A stretch of DNA of 64,000 bases from CATQHD01 sp965243165 (GTDB lineage Bacteria > Actinomycetota > Acidimicrobiia > Spongiisociales > Spongiisociaceae). Of the stretch, positions 34,333 to 41,867 are shown piece after piece (the first letter of the stretch is position 1; each line of letters begins with the position of its first letter). The position numbers and the translations under genes were made by a program. Where the stretch lies: assembly GCA_965243165.1 (NCBI GenBank), contig OZ251535.1, positions 1,240,001 through 1,304,000 on the forward strand, written 5' to 3'. The notes under the pieces were generated by a model. The model was not told where the DNA came from. It did no database searches and worked only from the letters and a program-made list of their open reading frames with translations.

Positions 34333-35298
34333 GTGACCGGTGACGGGCGGGGGTCGGCGGCGCCGGGCCTCGCGTTCTCGAACCGGGCGGTCTGGGCGGT
34401 GCTGCTGGTGATCAGCCTGGGGTGGGGGACTTCGCCGGTGGCGGTGCGGATCGCCCTCGGCGAGGGGTTCGGGCCGATCACCGTATCCGCCGCCGCTTCG
34501 TTGATCGCCGGGGCGGGGGTGTTCGCCTTCATAGCGGCGGCCCGCAAGTGGGCGCTGATCGGGCGGATCGAACTGCGGATCGGGCTGGTGCTGTCGGTCG
34601 TCAGCGTGCTCCTTCCCTTCTACGCCCGCAACACGGCCCTCGACAACGCTTCCGCAGGCTTCGTGACCCTGATCAGCGCCCTGATCCCGCTGACAACCGC
34701 CGGCATCGCCCATTTCGCCCTGGCGGAGCGCCTCAAGCCCGCCGCCTTCGCCGGGCTGCTCATGGGTCTGGGCGGGGTGGCGGTGCTGCTGCTGGGGGGC
34801 GATTCGGGCATCGCCGAGGGCGGCAATCCGCCCGTCGCCGGGTTGTTCGGGCTGTTGAGCGTGTCGTCGGTGTCCGCCGCCGCCGTCTACGCCAAGCGCT
34901 GGGCCGGGCAGTATTCGGTGCTCGGGGTAACCGGGGTGCAGCTTGCGGTCGGGTCGGCGGCCCTGGCGGCGGCGGCGCTGGCCGTGGAAGGGCCGCCCGT
35001 CTGCTGCACGACCGCCGGGGTGCTGAGCCTGATCTACGTCGGCCTGCCGGGGAGCCTCGCCCCGTTGGCGCTCTATTACCTGCTCATCCGCTATGTGACC
35101 GTCACCTATTCCACCATCATCGGCTACATCATCCCGGTCGTGGCAGTGTTCACCGGCGTGGCCGTGCTGGACGAGCGGCTGCAGCCGGGGATCGTGGTCG
35201 GGGGCCTCCTGGTGCTGCTGGGGGTGGTGGTAACCGACCTCGACCGCATCCGCGGCGGGCGGCGGCAGACCGCACCCGAAGGCGCCGGGGGAGGATGA
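34333..35298 (+). CDS. EamA/DMT-superfamily transporter (copy 2)
   Basis: The 321-residue protein has ten membrane helices in two EamA halves, nearly motif-for-motif like the transporter at 29791 (SLGWGTSPVAVRIAL, FYARNTALDNASAGFVTLIS, LALYYLLIRYVTVTYSTIIG). The GTG at 34333 lies 11 bp after the flavoprotein gene, and the next gene starts 7 bp after its stop, so it is part of the reductase operon. A role moving the amine or amino-acid substrate, or a product such as a methylamine, is an inference from position. Confidence 0.88.
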   Translation: MTGDGRGSAAPGLAFSNRAVWAVLLVISLGWGTSPVAVRIALGEGFGPITVSAAASLIAGAGVFAFIAAARKWALIGRIELRIGLVLSVVSVLLPFYARNTALDNASAGFVTLISALIPLTTAGIAHFALAERLKPAAFAGLLMGLGGVAVLLLGGDSGIAEGGNPPVAGLFGLLSVSSVSAAAVYAKRWAGQYSVLGVTGVQLAVGSAALAAAALAVEGPPVCCTTAGVLSLIYVGLPGSLAPLALYYLLIRYVTVTYSTIIGYIIPVVAVFTGVAVLDERLQPGIVVGGLLVLLGVVVTDLDRIRGGRRQTAPEGAGGG

Positions 35299-35305
35299 TC
35301 CGGGG

Positions 35306-36604
35306 ATGAGGCAGCCATTGCGCCTGGAGATGCTGTCCATCCCCGTCGAGGAGCTGCGGCTCGGACAGACCACCGGGGTGTCGGGCCGCGCCCTCACCGT
35401 CTCGCCCAGGGAGATAGCCGGGCTGGTGCTCGAGGACCCCCGCATCGCCGATGTCAAAGTATCCGCCGCCTCCCCCGGCGAAGACGTGCGGATCGTCCAC
35501 TGCCTCGACGCGGTGGAACCCCGCACCAAGCCGGCGGGGGAGGGCGCCGTCTTCCCCGGCTTCCTGGGCGGCATGGAAACGGCGGGCAGCGGCCGCACCT
35601 TCCGTTTGGAAGGCGTGAGCGTGCTGGCCTCGAGCCGCTACCCCCGCCCCTTCTCGGGGCTGCTCCAAGCCCGAGAGGCGGTGGTGGACATGTCCGGCCC
35701 CGCCTCCGTCTACAGCCCCTTCTCACGGGTGAACAACGCGGTGCTGGTCTATTCCCCCGACCCCGGCGTCGACAACGAGGACTACGACGACGCCGTCCGC
35801 CGGGCCACCCTCCGCGCCGCCCGTTTCATCGCCGAGCGGGCGGTCCGTTCCCTGGCCGAAGACGGCAGCAGCCTCGCCGCCGCCGTCTTCGACTTCTCCC
35901 GCTCCGACCCCGCCCTCCCCAACGTGGTCTACTTCTATCAGCTCCAGGGCCAGGGGCCCATGGCCGACACCTACCTGTACGGGCGGCCCGTCCACAACCT
36001 GGTGCCCACCCTCATCCACCCCAACGAGGTCATGGACGGCGCCGTGGTGAGCGGCGTCCACGTGTACGCCCTCTACAAGAACCCCACCTACATGCATCAG
36101 AACAACCCGGTCATCTGGGAGCTGCGGGCGCGCCACGGACGCACCCTGAACTTCGCCGGGGTGATCATCAACCGCGGCCACAACTACACCCAGGAGGACA
36201 AGGAGCGCTCCTCCCAATGGGCGGCCAAGCTCGCCCGCATGCTCGACGCCGACGGGGCGGTGCTCACCGCCGAAGGGGGCGGCAACTCGGCCATCGACCT
36301 GATGCTGGCCTGCCGGTACATGGAACAGGCCGGGATAAAGACGGTGGTCCTGTCGGGGGAGGGGCCGGGCGCCGACGGCTACGGCTTTCCCCTCTTCTAC
36401 ACGGCGCCGGAAGCGGACGCCGTCGTCAGCGTCGGCTCCGAGGACGAAACCGTGTCCATGCCCGAGATGGGGCGGGTGATCGGCGGCGCCCGGCTGGCCG
36501 ACGGCGAGACCCCGTCCCGCGGCCCCTTCGACCTGCGGATGTACTACCAATACTGCGCGCTCAGCCAGGTGGGCGGCAACCTGCTGGCGGGGAAGGCCTT
36601 CTGA
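35306..36604 (+). CDS. Glycine/sarcosine/betaine reductase component B proprotein-like (GrdE/GrdG family)
   Basis: The 432-residue protein matches the GrdE/GrdG family. Features include an N-terminal MRQPLRLEMLSIPVEELRLG, the conserved PTLIHPNEVMDGAVVSG (residues about 234-250), MHQNNPVIWELRARHGR, then DKERSSQWAAKLARMLDADG and a GGNSAIDLMLACRYMEQAG region. In clostridial GrdE a Cys near residue 242 is converted to a pyruvoyl group during cleavage. Here the corresponding stretch after VVSG reads VHVYALYKN, with no Cys, so Cys-derived pyruvoyl formation looks impossible if my alignment from memory is right. It starts 7 bp after the transporter and ends 1 bp before grdB, indicating one complex with the selenoprotein. 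Confidence 0.85.
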   Translation: MRQPLRLEMLSIPVEELRLGQTTGVSGRALTVSPREIAGLVLEDPRIADVKVSAASPGEDVRIVHCLDAVEPRTKPAGEGAVFPGFLGGMETAGSGRTFRLEGVSVLASSRYPRPFSGLLQAREAVVDMSGPASVYSPFSRVNNAVLVYSPDPGVDNEDYDDAVRRATLRAARFIAERAVRSLAEDGSSLAAAVFDFSRSDPALPNVVYFYQLQGQGPMADTYLYGRPVHNLVPTLIHPNEVMDGAVVSGVHVYALYKNPTYMHQNNPVIWELRARHGRTLNFAGVIINRGHNYTQEDKERSSQWAAKLARMLDADGAVLTAEGGGNSAIDLMLACRYMEQAGIKTVVLSGEGPGADGYGFPLFYTAPEADAVVSVGSEDETVSMPEMGRVIGGARLADGETPSRGPFDLRMYYQYCALSQVGGNLLAGKAF

Positions 36605-36605
36605 G

Positions 36606-37946
36606 ATGGCCGAGAAGACCGAAGCGGCCGAGGCGGCCCCCGTCCGCATCGTCCACTACCTCAACCAGTTCTTCGGCGGGATAGGCGGGGAGGACGAGGC
36701 CGGAACCCCCCTGCACACCTATGAGGGGGCGGTCGGTTCGGGGCGGGCCCTGGCGCCCCTGCTCGGCGGCCGGGCCGAGGTGGTGAGGACGCTGGTGTGC
36801 GGCGACAACGCCTTCCACGCCGACCCGGAAGGGAACCTGGAAGCCGCCCTGGACGCCGCAGCCGTTGCCGAGCCGGACCTGGTGCTGGCCGGACCGGCCT
36901 TCGCCGCCGGGCGCTACGGCCTGGCGTGCGGGGCGGTGTGCGCGGCGGTCGGAGACCGGCTGGGGGTTCCGGCGGTTACAGGCCTCCACCCCGAAGCGCC
37001 GGCGGTGGACGTCTACCGCAGCCGGGCGGTCATGGCCGCGACCGCCGGCTCGGCCGCCGGGATGCGCCCCGCCCTCGAAGCGATGGTGCGGATCGGGCTG
37101 CGCCTCGCCCGGGGCGGCGGCCTGCTCCCGGCCGAGGAGGACGGGCGCATCCCCATGGGGTACCGGGCCGGCCGGCCCGTGAGAACACCGGCGGCGGTCA
37201 GGGCGCTCGACATGCTGGCCGCCAAGCTGGACGGGCGGCCCTACCGGAGCGAGGTCGGCCTGCCGCCCCGCCTCGAGCCGGTTCCCCCCGCTCCGGCCGC
37301 GGCCGACCTGTCCTCCGCCTCCGTCGCCCTCGTCACCGAAGGCGGGCTGGTGCCGGAGGGCAACCCCGACCGGATCCAGTCGTCGGGCGCCACCCGCTGG
37401 GCCAGATACCCGGTCTCCATGCTCGAGGGCGGGGAGGTCAGGTTCCGCTCCATCCACGCCGGCTACGACGCCCAGTGGGTGGACGCCGACCCCAACCGGC
37501 TGGCCCCGGTCGACGCCCTGCGCGCCCTGGAAGCGGAAGGCGTCATCGGCGAGCTCCATGAATACGTATACGTGACCTGCGGCACCGGCGCCGCCGTCTC
37601 CGAAGCCGAACGGATGGGCGGCGAGATGGCCCGCCAACTCACAGCCGACGGCGTTCAGGCGGTGATCGCCACCAGCACCTGAGGGACGGGTACGCGTTGC
37701 GGGGCAACGCTTTGCAAGATGATCGAACAGCAGGGTATCCCGGCGGTGCTGCTCACCGCCATGACCTCGATGGCGCTGGCGGCGGGCGCCAACCGCATCC
37801 GCGCCTCGGGCATGATCCCCCATCCGGCGGGCGACCCTTCCCGCGCCCCGGACGAGGAGGCCGCCTGGCGCCGGTCCCAGGTGCGCAAGGCCCTGGAGGC
37901 GGCGGCCGCTACCATAGAAGAGGCCCGGATATTCACCGACTGGTGA
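36606..37946 (+). CDS. grdB: Glycine/sarcosine/betaine reductase selenoprotein B, with in-frame TGA as selenocysteine
   Basis: The frame opens MAEKTEAAEAAPVRIVHYLNQ and runs to TGA at 37680-37682, preceded by VIATST. The same frame continues without interruption for 87 further codons: GTGTRCGATLCKMIEQQGIP, then TSMALAAGANRI and IPHPAGDP. In GrdB/GrdF/GrdH the family motif is T-S-T-Sec-G-T-x-T-R-C-G-A-T, so the TGA sits exactly at the selenocysteine position (residue 359 of 446, near family length). A perfect hairpin follows at SECIS distance. The enzyme is the substrate-specific, catalytic subunit that forms a Se-carboxymethyl intermediate on GrdA with release of the amine. Stopping at TGA would remove the active site and a conserved C-terminus. 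Confidence 0.92.
37680..37710 (+). promoter_or_regulatory. Selenocysteine UGA and bacterial SECIS-like hairpin of grdB
   Basis: The UGA is at 37680-37682. A perfect 7-bp stem, GCGTTGC (37694-37700) and GCAACGC (37704-37710), closes a GGG loop at 37701-37703. The loop begins 18 bases after the UGA and its first bases are G, matching the known spacing (about 16-37 nt) and loop-G preference of bacterial SECIS elements that bind SelB. The hairpin lies inside coding sequence, as expected in bacteria. Confidence 0.8.
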
Positions 37947-38031
37947 GGCCCGGCGGCGGTGAGCCCGAGGGCCGGCCTCCCGGAATCCGCCCCCCATCCG
38001 ACCGCAAACCGACCGGAAGACCGCTTCGCAG

Positions 38032-39474
38032 ATGCCCGAACCAGCCGTTCTCCACACCTCCTATGCGCTGGCGCACGCCCCCGGCCTGGTCCGCTGCGGG
38101 TCGAAGCCGGTGCGGGAGATCGAAACCGACCCCTCCCTGGCGGCGCGGCTGGAGGCCGGTCTCCGCCCCTGGGGGGAGGTGCTGGCCTACCCGCCCAACC
38201 AGGTGTTCATCGGCAACCTCGCCCCTCGGGACCTCGCCGCCGTTCCCCGGCCCTGGTACGAGAACCCGATCGACGGCGCCCGCCCCGGCGGCCCGTTCGG
38301 GTGCATGATCACCCAAGCCGCCCTCTACGGGCTGATGAAGCTGTGCGACGACTTCGACCTGCTGACCCTTGACGAGCGGCTGGCCGACCAGGCGGCGGCG
38401 GAGCTGACCGGCTTCGCCCACCGGCTCGACCGGATCGAGGGCGCCCCGCCCGCCCGGCTGGAGGCCCTGGCCGGCGAAGGCGGCGGCCTGGCCCTCCGCC
38501 ACGAGGGGCGGACCGCAGCTTTCATCCGCACCGCCCACCGCCGGGACGCGGCGCTGGCGGCCCATGTGCTGCTGGAGAACCTGGCGGCCAAGGCCACCGC
38601 CGCGCTGGCCGCCTCGGACCTGCTGAGGCGGAGCGGCCTGGCGGCGGAACGGGTCGGCTACCTGCTCAACTGCGGAGAGGAGGCGGTGGGCGACCGCTAC
38701 CAGCGGGGCGGGGGCAGCCTTTCCAAGGCGGTGGGCGAGGTGGTCGGCTGCGTCAACGCCACCGGGTCGGACGTCAAAGCCTTCTGCGCCGCCCCGGTTC
38801 ACGCCCTCCTGGCGGCGGCGGCGATGACGGCGGCGGGCCTCCACGAATACGTGCTGGTGGTGGGGGGCGGCTCGCTGGCCAAGCTGGGGATGAAGTTCGG
38901 GGCGCACCTCCGCAGCGGGGTTCCGATCATGGAGGACTGCCTGGCCTCGATGGCCTTTCTGGTCGGGCCCGCCGGCGGGGGGGATGCGATGCGGATCCGG
39001 CTCGACCTGGCCGGCAAGCATCCGATCGGGGCCGGCTCGTCGGCGCGGGCCGTGTACGAGGCGCTGGTGGCCGAGCCGCTGGCGCGGGCCGGCCTCGGCA
39101 TGACCGACATCGACCGTTACGCGGTCGAGCTGCACAATCCGGAGATCACCGAACCGGGCGGCAGCGGCGACGTGCCCCGGACCAACTACCGCACCCTGGC
39201 GGCCATGGCGGTGCTGCGGGGCGAAATACAAAAGGCGGACATCGACCGGTTCACCGAGGAGCGGGGCATGCCGGGCTTCGCCCCCACCCAGGGCCACATC
39301 CCGGCCGGCGTCCCCTACCTGGGCCACGCCCAGCAGGCCATGCGCCGCGGGGAGATCGACCGGGCGATGATCGTCGCCAAGGGCAGCCTGTTCCTGGGCC
39401 GCATGACCCAGCTGGTCGACGGGGTGTCCTTCGTAGTGGAGCGGGGCGGTACGATCAAGGGGTTGATTATATGA
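38032..39474 (+). CDS. Glycine reductase component C beta-like protein (GrdC family)
   Basis: The 480-residue protein matches GrdC. The early part has HTSYALAHAPGLVRCGSKP, then VLAYPPNQVFIGNLAPRDL followed by PRPWYENPID, a GrdC-type block. A thiolase/ketoacyl-synthase-like core follows, with LLNCGEEAVGDRYQRGGGSL, VNATGSDVKAFCAAPVHALL and VLVVGGGSLAKLGMKF. In clostridia GrdC with GrdD releases the carboxymethyl-selenide of GrdA as acetyl phosphate. No GrdD gene is next to it here, so the final acceptor may differ. The start is 85 bp after grdB, and its stop overlaps the next ATG (ATGA), keeping it in the operon. Confidence 0.85.
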   Translation: MPEPAVLHTSYALAHAPGLVRCGSKPVREIETDPSLAARLEAGLRPWGEVLAYPPNQVFIGNLAPRDLAAVPRPWYENPIDGARPGGPFGCMITQAALYGLMKLCDDFDLLTLDERLADQAAAELTGFAHRLDRIEGAPPARLEALAGEGGGLALRHEGRTAAFIRTAHRRDAALAAHVLLENLAAKATAALAASDLLRRSGLAAERVGYLLNCGEEAVGDRYQRGGGSLSKAVGEVVGCVNATGSDVKAFCAAPVHALLAAAAMTAAGLHEYVLVVGGGSLAKLGMKFGAHLRSGVPIMEDCLASMAFLVGPAGGGDAMRIRLDLAGKHPIGAGSSARAVYEALVAEPLARAGLGMTDIDRYAVELHNPEITEPGGSGDVPRTNYRTLAAMAVLRGEIQKADIDRFTEERGMPGFAPTQGHIPAGVPYLGHAQQAMRRGEIDRAMIVAKGSLFLGRMTQLVDGVSFVVERGGTIKGLII

Positions 39475-39911
39475 AGACAGCCCCTCGGATCAACGGTTGG
39501 GCGGTTTCCGGACTGGCTTTGGGGATGGCTGTCTGGACCGTCGGATGGGGCGTGTTTCTGTCCATCTTCTTGGAGCAGCCCGCCGTTGCCCTTCTTTTGC
39601 AGCTTCTGGCGGCGGCCGGGGTGCTGATGCTGTCCGTCGTCGGCAACCGCCGATCGTTCTCGGTCGACCAGAAGGGAAAGTACATTTATTCTTATGATAG
39701 AGGCAGAACCATATCGCTTATAGGGATGATAATCAACAGCCTGTGTGTGCTGGTAGTCTTGTTCTTGGCGGTAGGGTACGGAGGATACCCTCGGGGATTT
39801 TGCGGGTTTCCTCCGGAAGGGCTGTTGAAGGGGCCGATCTGCGAATTGCTTTGGGAGGCGGACAGCATCTGGGGTGCTATTATGTTCGGCTTCGGGACGG
39901 TTGCCTCCTGA
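39471..39911 (+). CDS. Small hypothetical membrane protein in the reductase operon
   Basis: The 146-residue protein has three or four hydrophobic segments (GWAVSGLALGMAVWTVGWGV, PAVALLLQLLAAAGVLMLSV, IGMIINSLCVLVVLFLAVGY). It has a Cys-containing loop near the C-terminus (RGFCGFPPEGLLKGPICELL). It overlaps the GrdC-like gene by four bases and precedes grdA by 99 bp. I recognise no family. The position suggests a role tied to the reductase, perhaps membrane association or electron supply through the paired cysteines, but this is speculation. Confidence 0.65.
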   Translation: MKTAPRINGWAVSGLALGMAVWTVGWGVFLSIFLEQPAVALLLQLLAAAGVLMLSVVGNRRSFSVDQKGKYIYSYDRGRTISLIGMIINSLCVLVVLFLAVGYGGYPRGFCGFPPEGLLKGPICELLWEADSIWGAIMFGFGTVAS

Positions 39912-40010
39912 TGATGCGCCGAGGATCGGGGCCGTGTATCATTCCTGGATGCTGTGATCTTCGGCGCAGGGTCGTAGAAAGCGATGACAATCGAAAGAGA
40001 GGAGGTCCGC

Positions 40011-40481
40011 ATGGAGCTGAAAGGCAAACAGGTCGCGGCCATCGGTGAGCGCGAGGGGGTCAACGGGCCCAGCCTCAAGCTGCTCGCCGAGTCGGCCGGC
40101 GCCGACGTGGTGTTCAGCGTTACCCAGTGTTTCGTCTGAACGGCGGGGGGCGCAATGGACCTGGACGACCAGGCGAACGTCAACCGCCTGGCCGAAGAAT
40201 CCGGCGCGGACGCAATGGTCGTTCTGCTGGGCCAGCCGGACGCCAACAGCGCCGGTCTCTTCGCGGAGACGGTAACGAAGGGCGATCCGACCTGGGCGGG
40301 TCCATTGGCCGGAGTCCCGTTGGGGCTCCCTGTATATCACATCCTGGAGCCTGAGATCAAGGCCCAGATGGACGAAGACCTGTACGAAGAACACGTCGGG
40401 CTCATGGAGCTGTCGGCGGACGCGGACGAGATCATCAAATGGGTGGCCTTCTACCGCAAAGGCGGAGAAGAATCACCCTGA
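40011..40481 (+). CDS. grdA: Glycine/sarcosine/betaine reductase selenoprotein A, with in-frame TGA as selenocysteine
   Basis: The ATG at 40011 has a strong ribosome-binding site (GAGGAGGT). The frame reads MELKGKQVAAIGEREGVNGP, then VVFSVTQCFV, TGA at 40137-40139, and continues TAGGAMDLDDQANVNRLAEE, with AETVTKGDPTWAGPLAGVPL and YHILEPEIKAQMDEDLYEEH to the stop at 40479-40481. GrdA has the invariant motif C-F-V-Sec-T-A-x-G-A-M-D-L, so the TGA is the selenocysteine (residue 43 of 156; family length about 155-160). GrdA is a small acidic carrier whose Cys-Sec pair accepts the carboxymethyl group from GrdB and passes it to GrdC/D; it is normally re-reduced by thioredoxin. Read as a stop, only a 42-residue stub would remain. 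Confidence 0.93.
40137..40173 (+). promoter_or_regulatory. Selenocysteine UGA and candidate SECIS hairpin of grdA
   Basis: The UGA is at 40137-40139. Downstream, CCTGG (40160-40164) and CCAGG (40169-40173) pair around ACGA; opening the closing G-C pair gives a loop starting with G. The loop begins about 25 bases after the UGA, within the usual bacterial range. The stem is shorter than the grdB one, so a longer alternative fold is possible. Confidence 0.55.
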
Positions 40482-40797
40482 CGGCGCGGGCGCGGCCTCA
40501 TCGAATCCAACAGGCGGGTGAGGCCGCTTCCAAATTGGCGATTATATCCCCTTCTTCCTCTCAAAGGGATGTAAGGATTGGGAAGGAGTTTGCTCATATA
40601 GATGCTCGAATAGATGAGCTCGCCGCCCAAATATCAAGCGCTCCTTTTCTCAGTTCTGACTTGAGCAAGGTTCGGTCGGTTCTCAGACAACGGAGGTTGG
40701 CTGCGCCGGGACCCTCGGCAGCAGGGTGGTACGCTCCGGCATCGTCGGCCCGGCGGGGCGGCGGGCGCTGCGCCGAGAGCACACAACTGGAGGGATC
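40482..40797. other. Intergenic region after grdA
   Basis: About 316 bp. A short, lower-GC stretch around 40575-40690 reads in one frame as IGKEFAHIDARIDELAAQIS and SSDLSKVRSVLRQ, which is protein-like but has no start or recognisable family. It may be a gene remnant. The right end has a GGAGGG just before the GTG at 40798. Confidence 0.35.
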
Positions 40798-41817
40798 GTG
40801 AAAGCACTGGTCGTTACGGGGCCCGGGGAGGTGGAGGTTCGCCAAGAACCCGATCCGTCCCCCGGCGAGGAGCAGGTGCTGGTCGAGGTCGCATCCTGCG
40901 GGATCTGCACCTTCGAGAGGAGGCTCTTCGCCGGGGTGAAGCCCTGGTATCCGGTTTCGCCGGGGCATGAGTGCGCCGGGGTGGTGGCGGCGGCGGGGGC
41001 GGGGGTGGACGGGCTGCGGGGGTCGCCGCAGGCGGGGGACCGGGTAACCGTCGATCTGCTCACCCGGTGCATGACCTGCGGGCCCTGCCGGCGGGGGCAG
41101 ACCGGGCTGTGCATCAACCGGCAGGGGCGCAGGCTGTCCGACGGCACCGTCGCTTTCGGGGGGTTCACCTCTATCATCGCCGTCGACGCCCGGTCGGTCC
41201 ATCAGGTGGGGGACGCCCCCATCCAGCACGCCGCCATGGGCGAGCCCATCGCCTGCTGCCTGCATTCTCTGCGCCGGGGCCGGTTCCGCCCCGGCGACCG
41301 GGTGGCCATAATCGGCGGCGGCCTCATGGGGCGCATCCACATGGCCCTCACCAGGGTGGGCGGCGCTTCCAGCATCGGCGTAGTCGACATATCCGAGCAG
41401 CGCCGCCGCGAAGCCGAAGAAGCCGGGGCCGACTGGACGGCCCCCCCCGAAGACGCCGCCGCGGTGGGCGGCAAGGCGGACGCGGTGTTCGTAACCGCCA
41501 TGGGAGGGGTCGATCTGGCTCTGGAGACGGCCGACCGGGGGGGTGCGGTGGTGCTCTACAGCGCCTTCGGGGAGGAGGTGACGGCGTCGATCGGCGCCGA
41601 CTACTGCCACCGGGAAGAGGTGGACATCGTGGGATCCTTCAATCAGGACATAGAGGACTGGCGCCGGGGCGCGTCCCTCATCCGTTCGGGGGTCATCGCC
41701 GACGAACTCGACCGGCTCATCACCGCCCGCTACCCCTTCGGTCGGGCGGGGGAGGCCCTGTCCCTGGTCACCTCCGAGCCGACCTACCGGGTGTTCGTGG
41801 AGAACGGCGCCCCTTGA
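40798..41817 (+). CDS. Zinc-dependent alcohol/polyol dehydrogenase (MDR family)
   Basis: The 339-residue protein has the medium-chain dehydrogenase plan: a catalytic zinc site with ASCGICTFERRLF (Cys) and SPGHECAGVV (His-Glu), and a structural zinc site CMTCGPCRRGQTGLC. The NAD(P)-binding Rossmann motif is VAIIGGGLMGRIHMALTRVGG. The threonine/sorbitol dehydrogenase type oxidises secondary alcohols of polyols or amino acids. GTG at 40798 lies four bases after GGAGGG; spacing is short but the N-terminus MKALVVTGPGEVEVRQEP is typical. It begins a second part of the operon (dehydrogenase, kinase, aldolase, ABC importer) that looks like a sugar or polyol catabolic module. Confidence 0.88.
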   Translation: MKALVVTGPGEVEVRQEPDPSPGEEQVLVEVASCGICTFERRLFAGVKPWYPVSPGHECAGVVAAAGAGVDGLRGSPQAGDRVTVDLLTRCMTCGPCRRGQTGLCINRQGRRLSDGTVAFGGFTSIIAVDARSVHQVGDAPIQHAAMGEPIACCLHSLRRGRFRPGDRVAIIGGGLMGRIHMALTRVGGASSIGVVDISEQRRREAEEAGADWTAPPEDAAAVGGKADAVFVTAMGGVDLALETADRGGAVVLYSAFGEEVTASIGADYCHREEVDIVGSFNQDIEDWRRGASLIRSGVIADELDRLITARYPFGRAGEALSLVTSEPTYRVFVENGAP

Positions 41818-41867
41818 CAGGGCCGGCGTCTGACCAAGGCCCGGGCGGAGGCGGCGAAGGAGGTCTG

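Noticed and set aside
36606..37682. Reading GrdB as a 358-residue protein ending at TGA with a separate 76-residue downstream gene
   Set aside because: The TGA lies at the conserved Sec site, the frame continues with family motifs, and a hairpin follows at SECIS distance.
40155..40481. A separate 108-residue gene starting at ATG 40155
   Set aside because: This ATG is the Met of the conserved T-A-x-G-A-M-D-L motif of GrdA; upstream codons in the same frame match the GrdA N-terminus across the Sec TGA.
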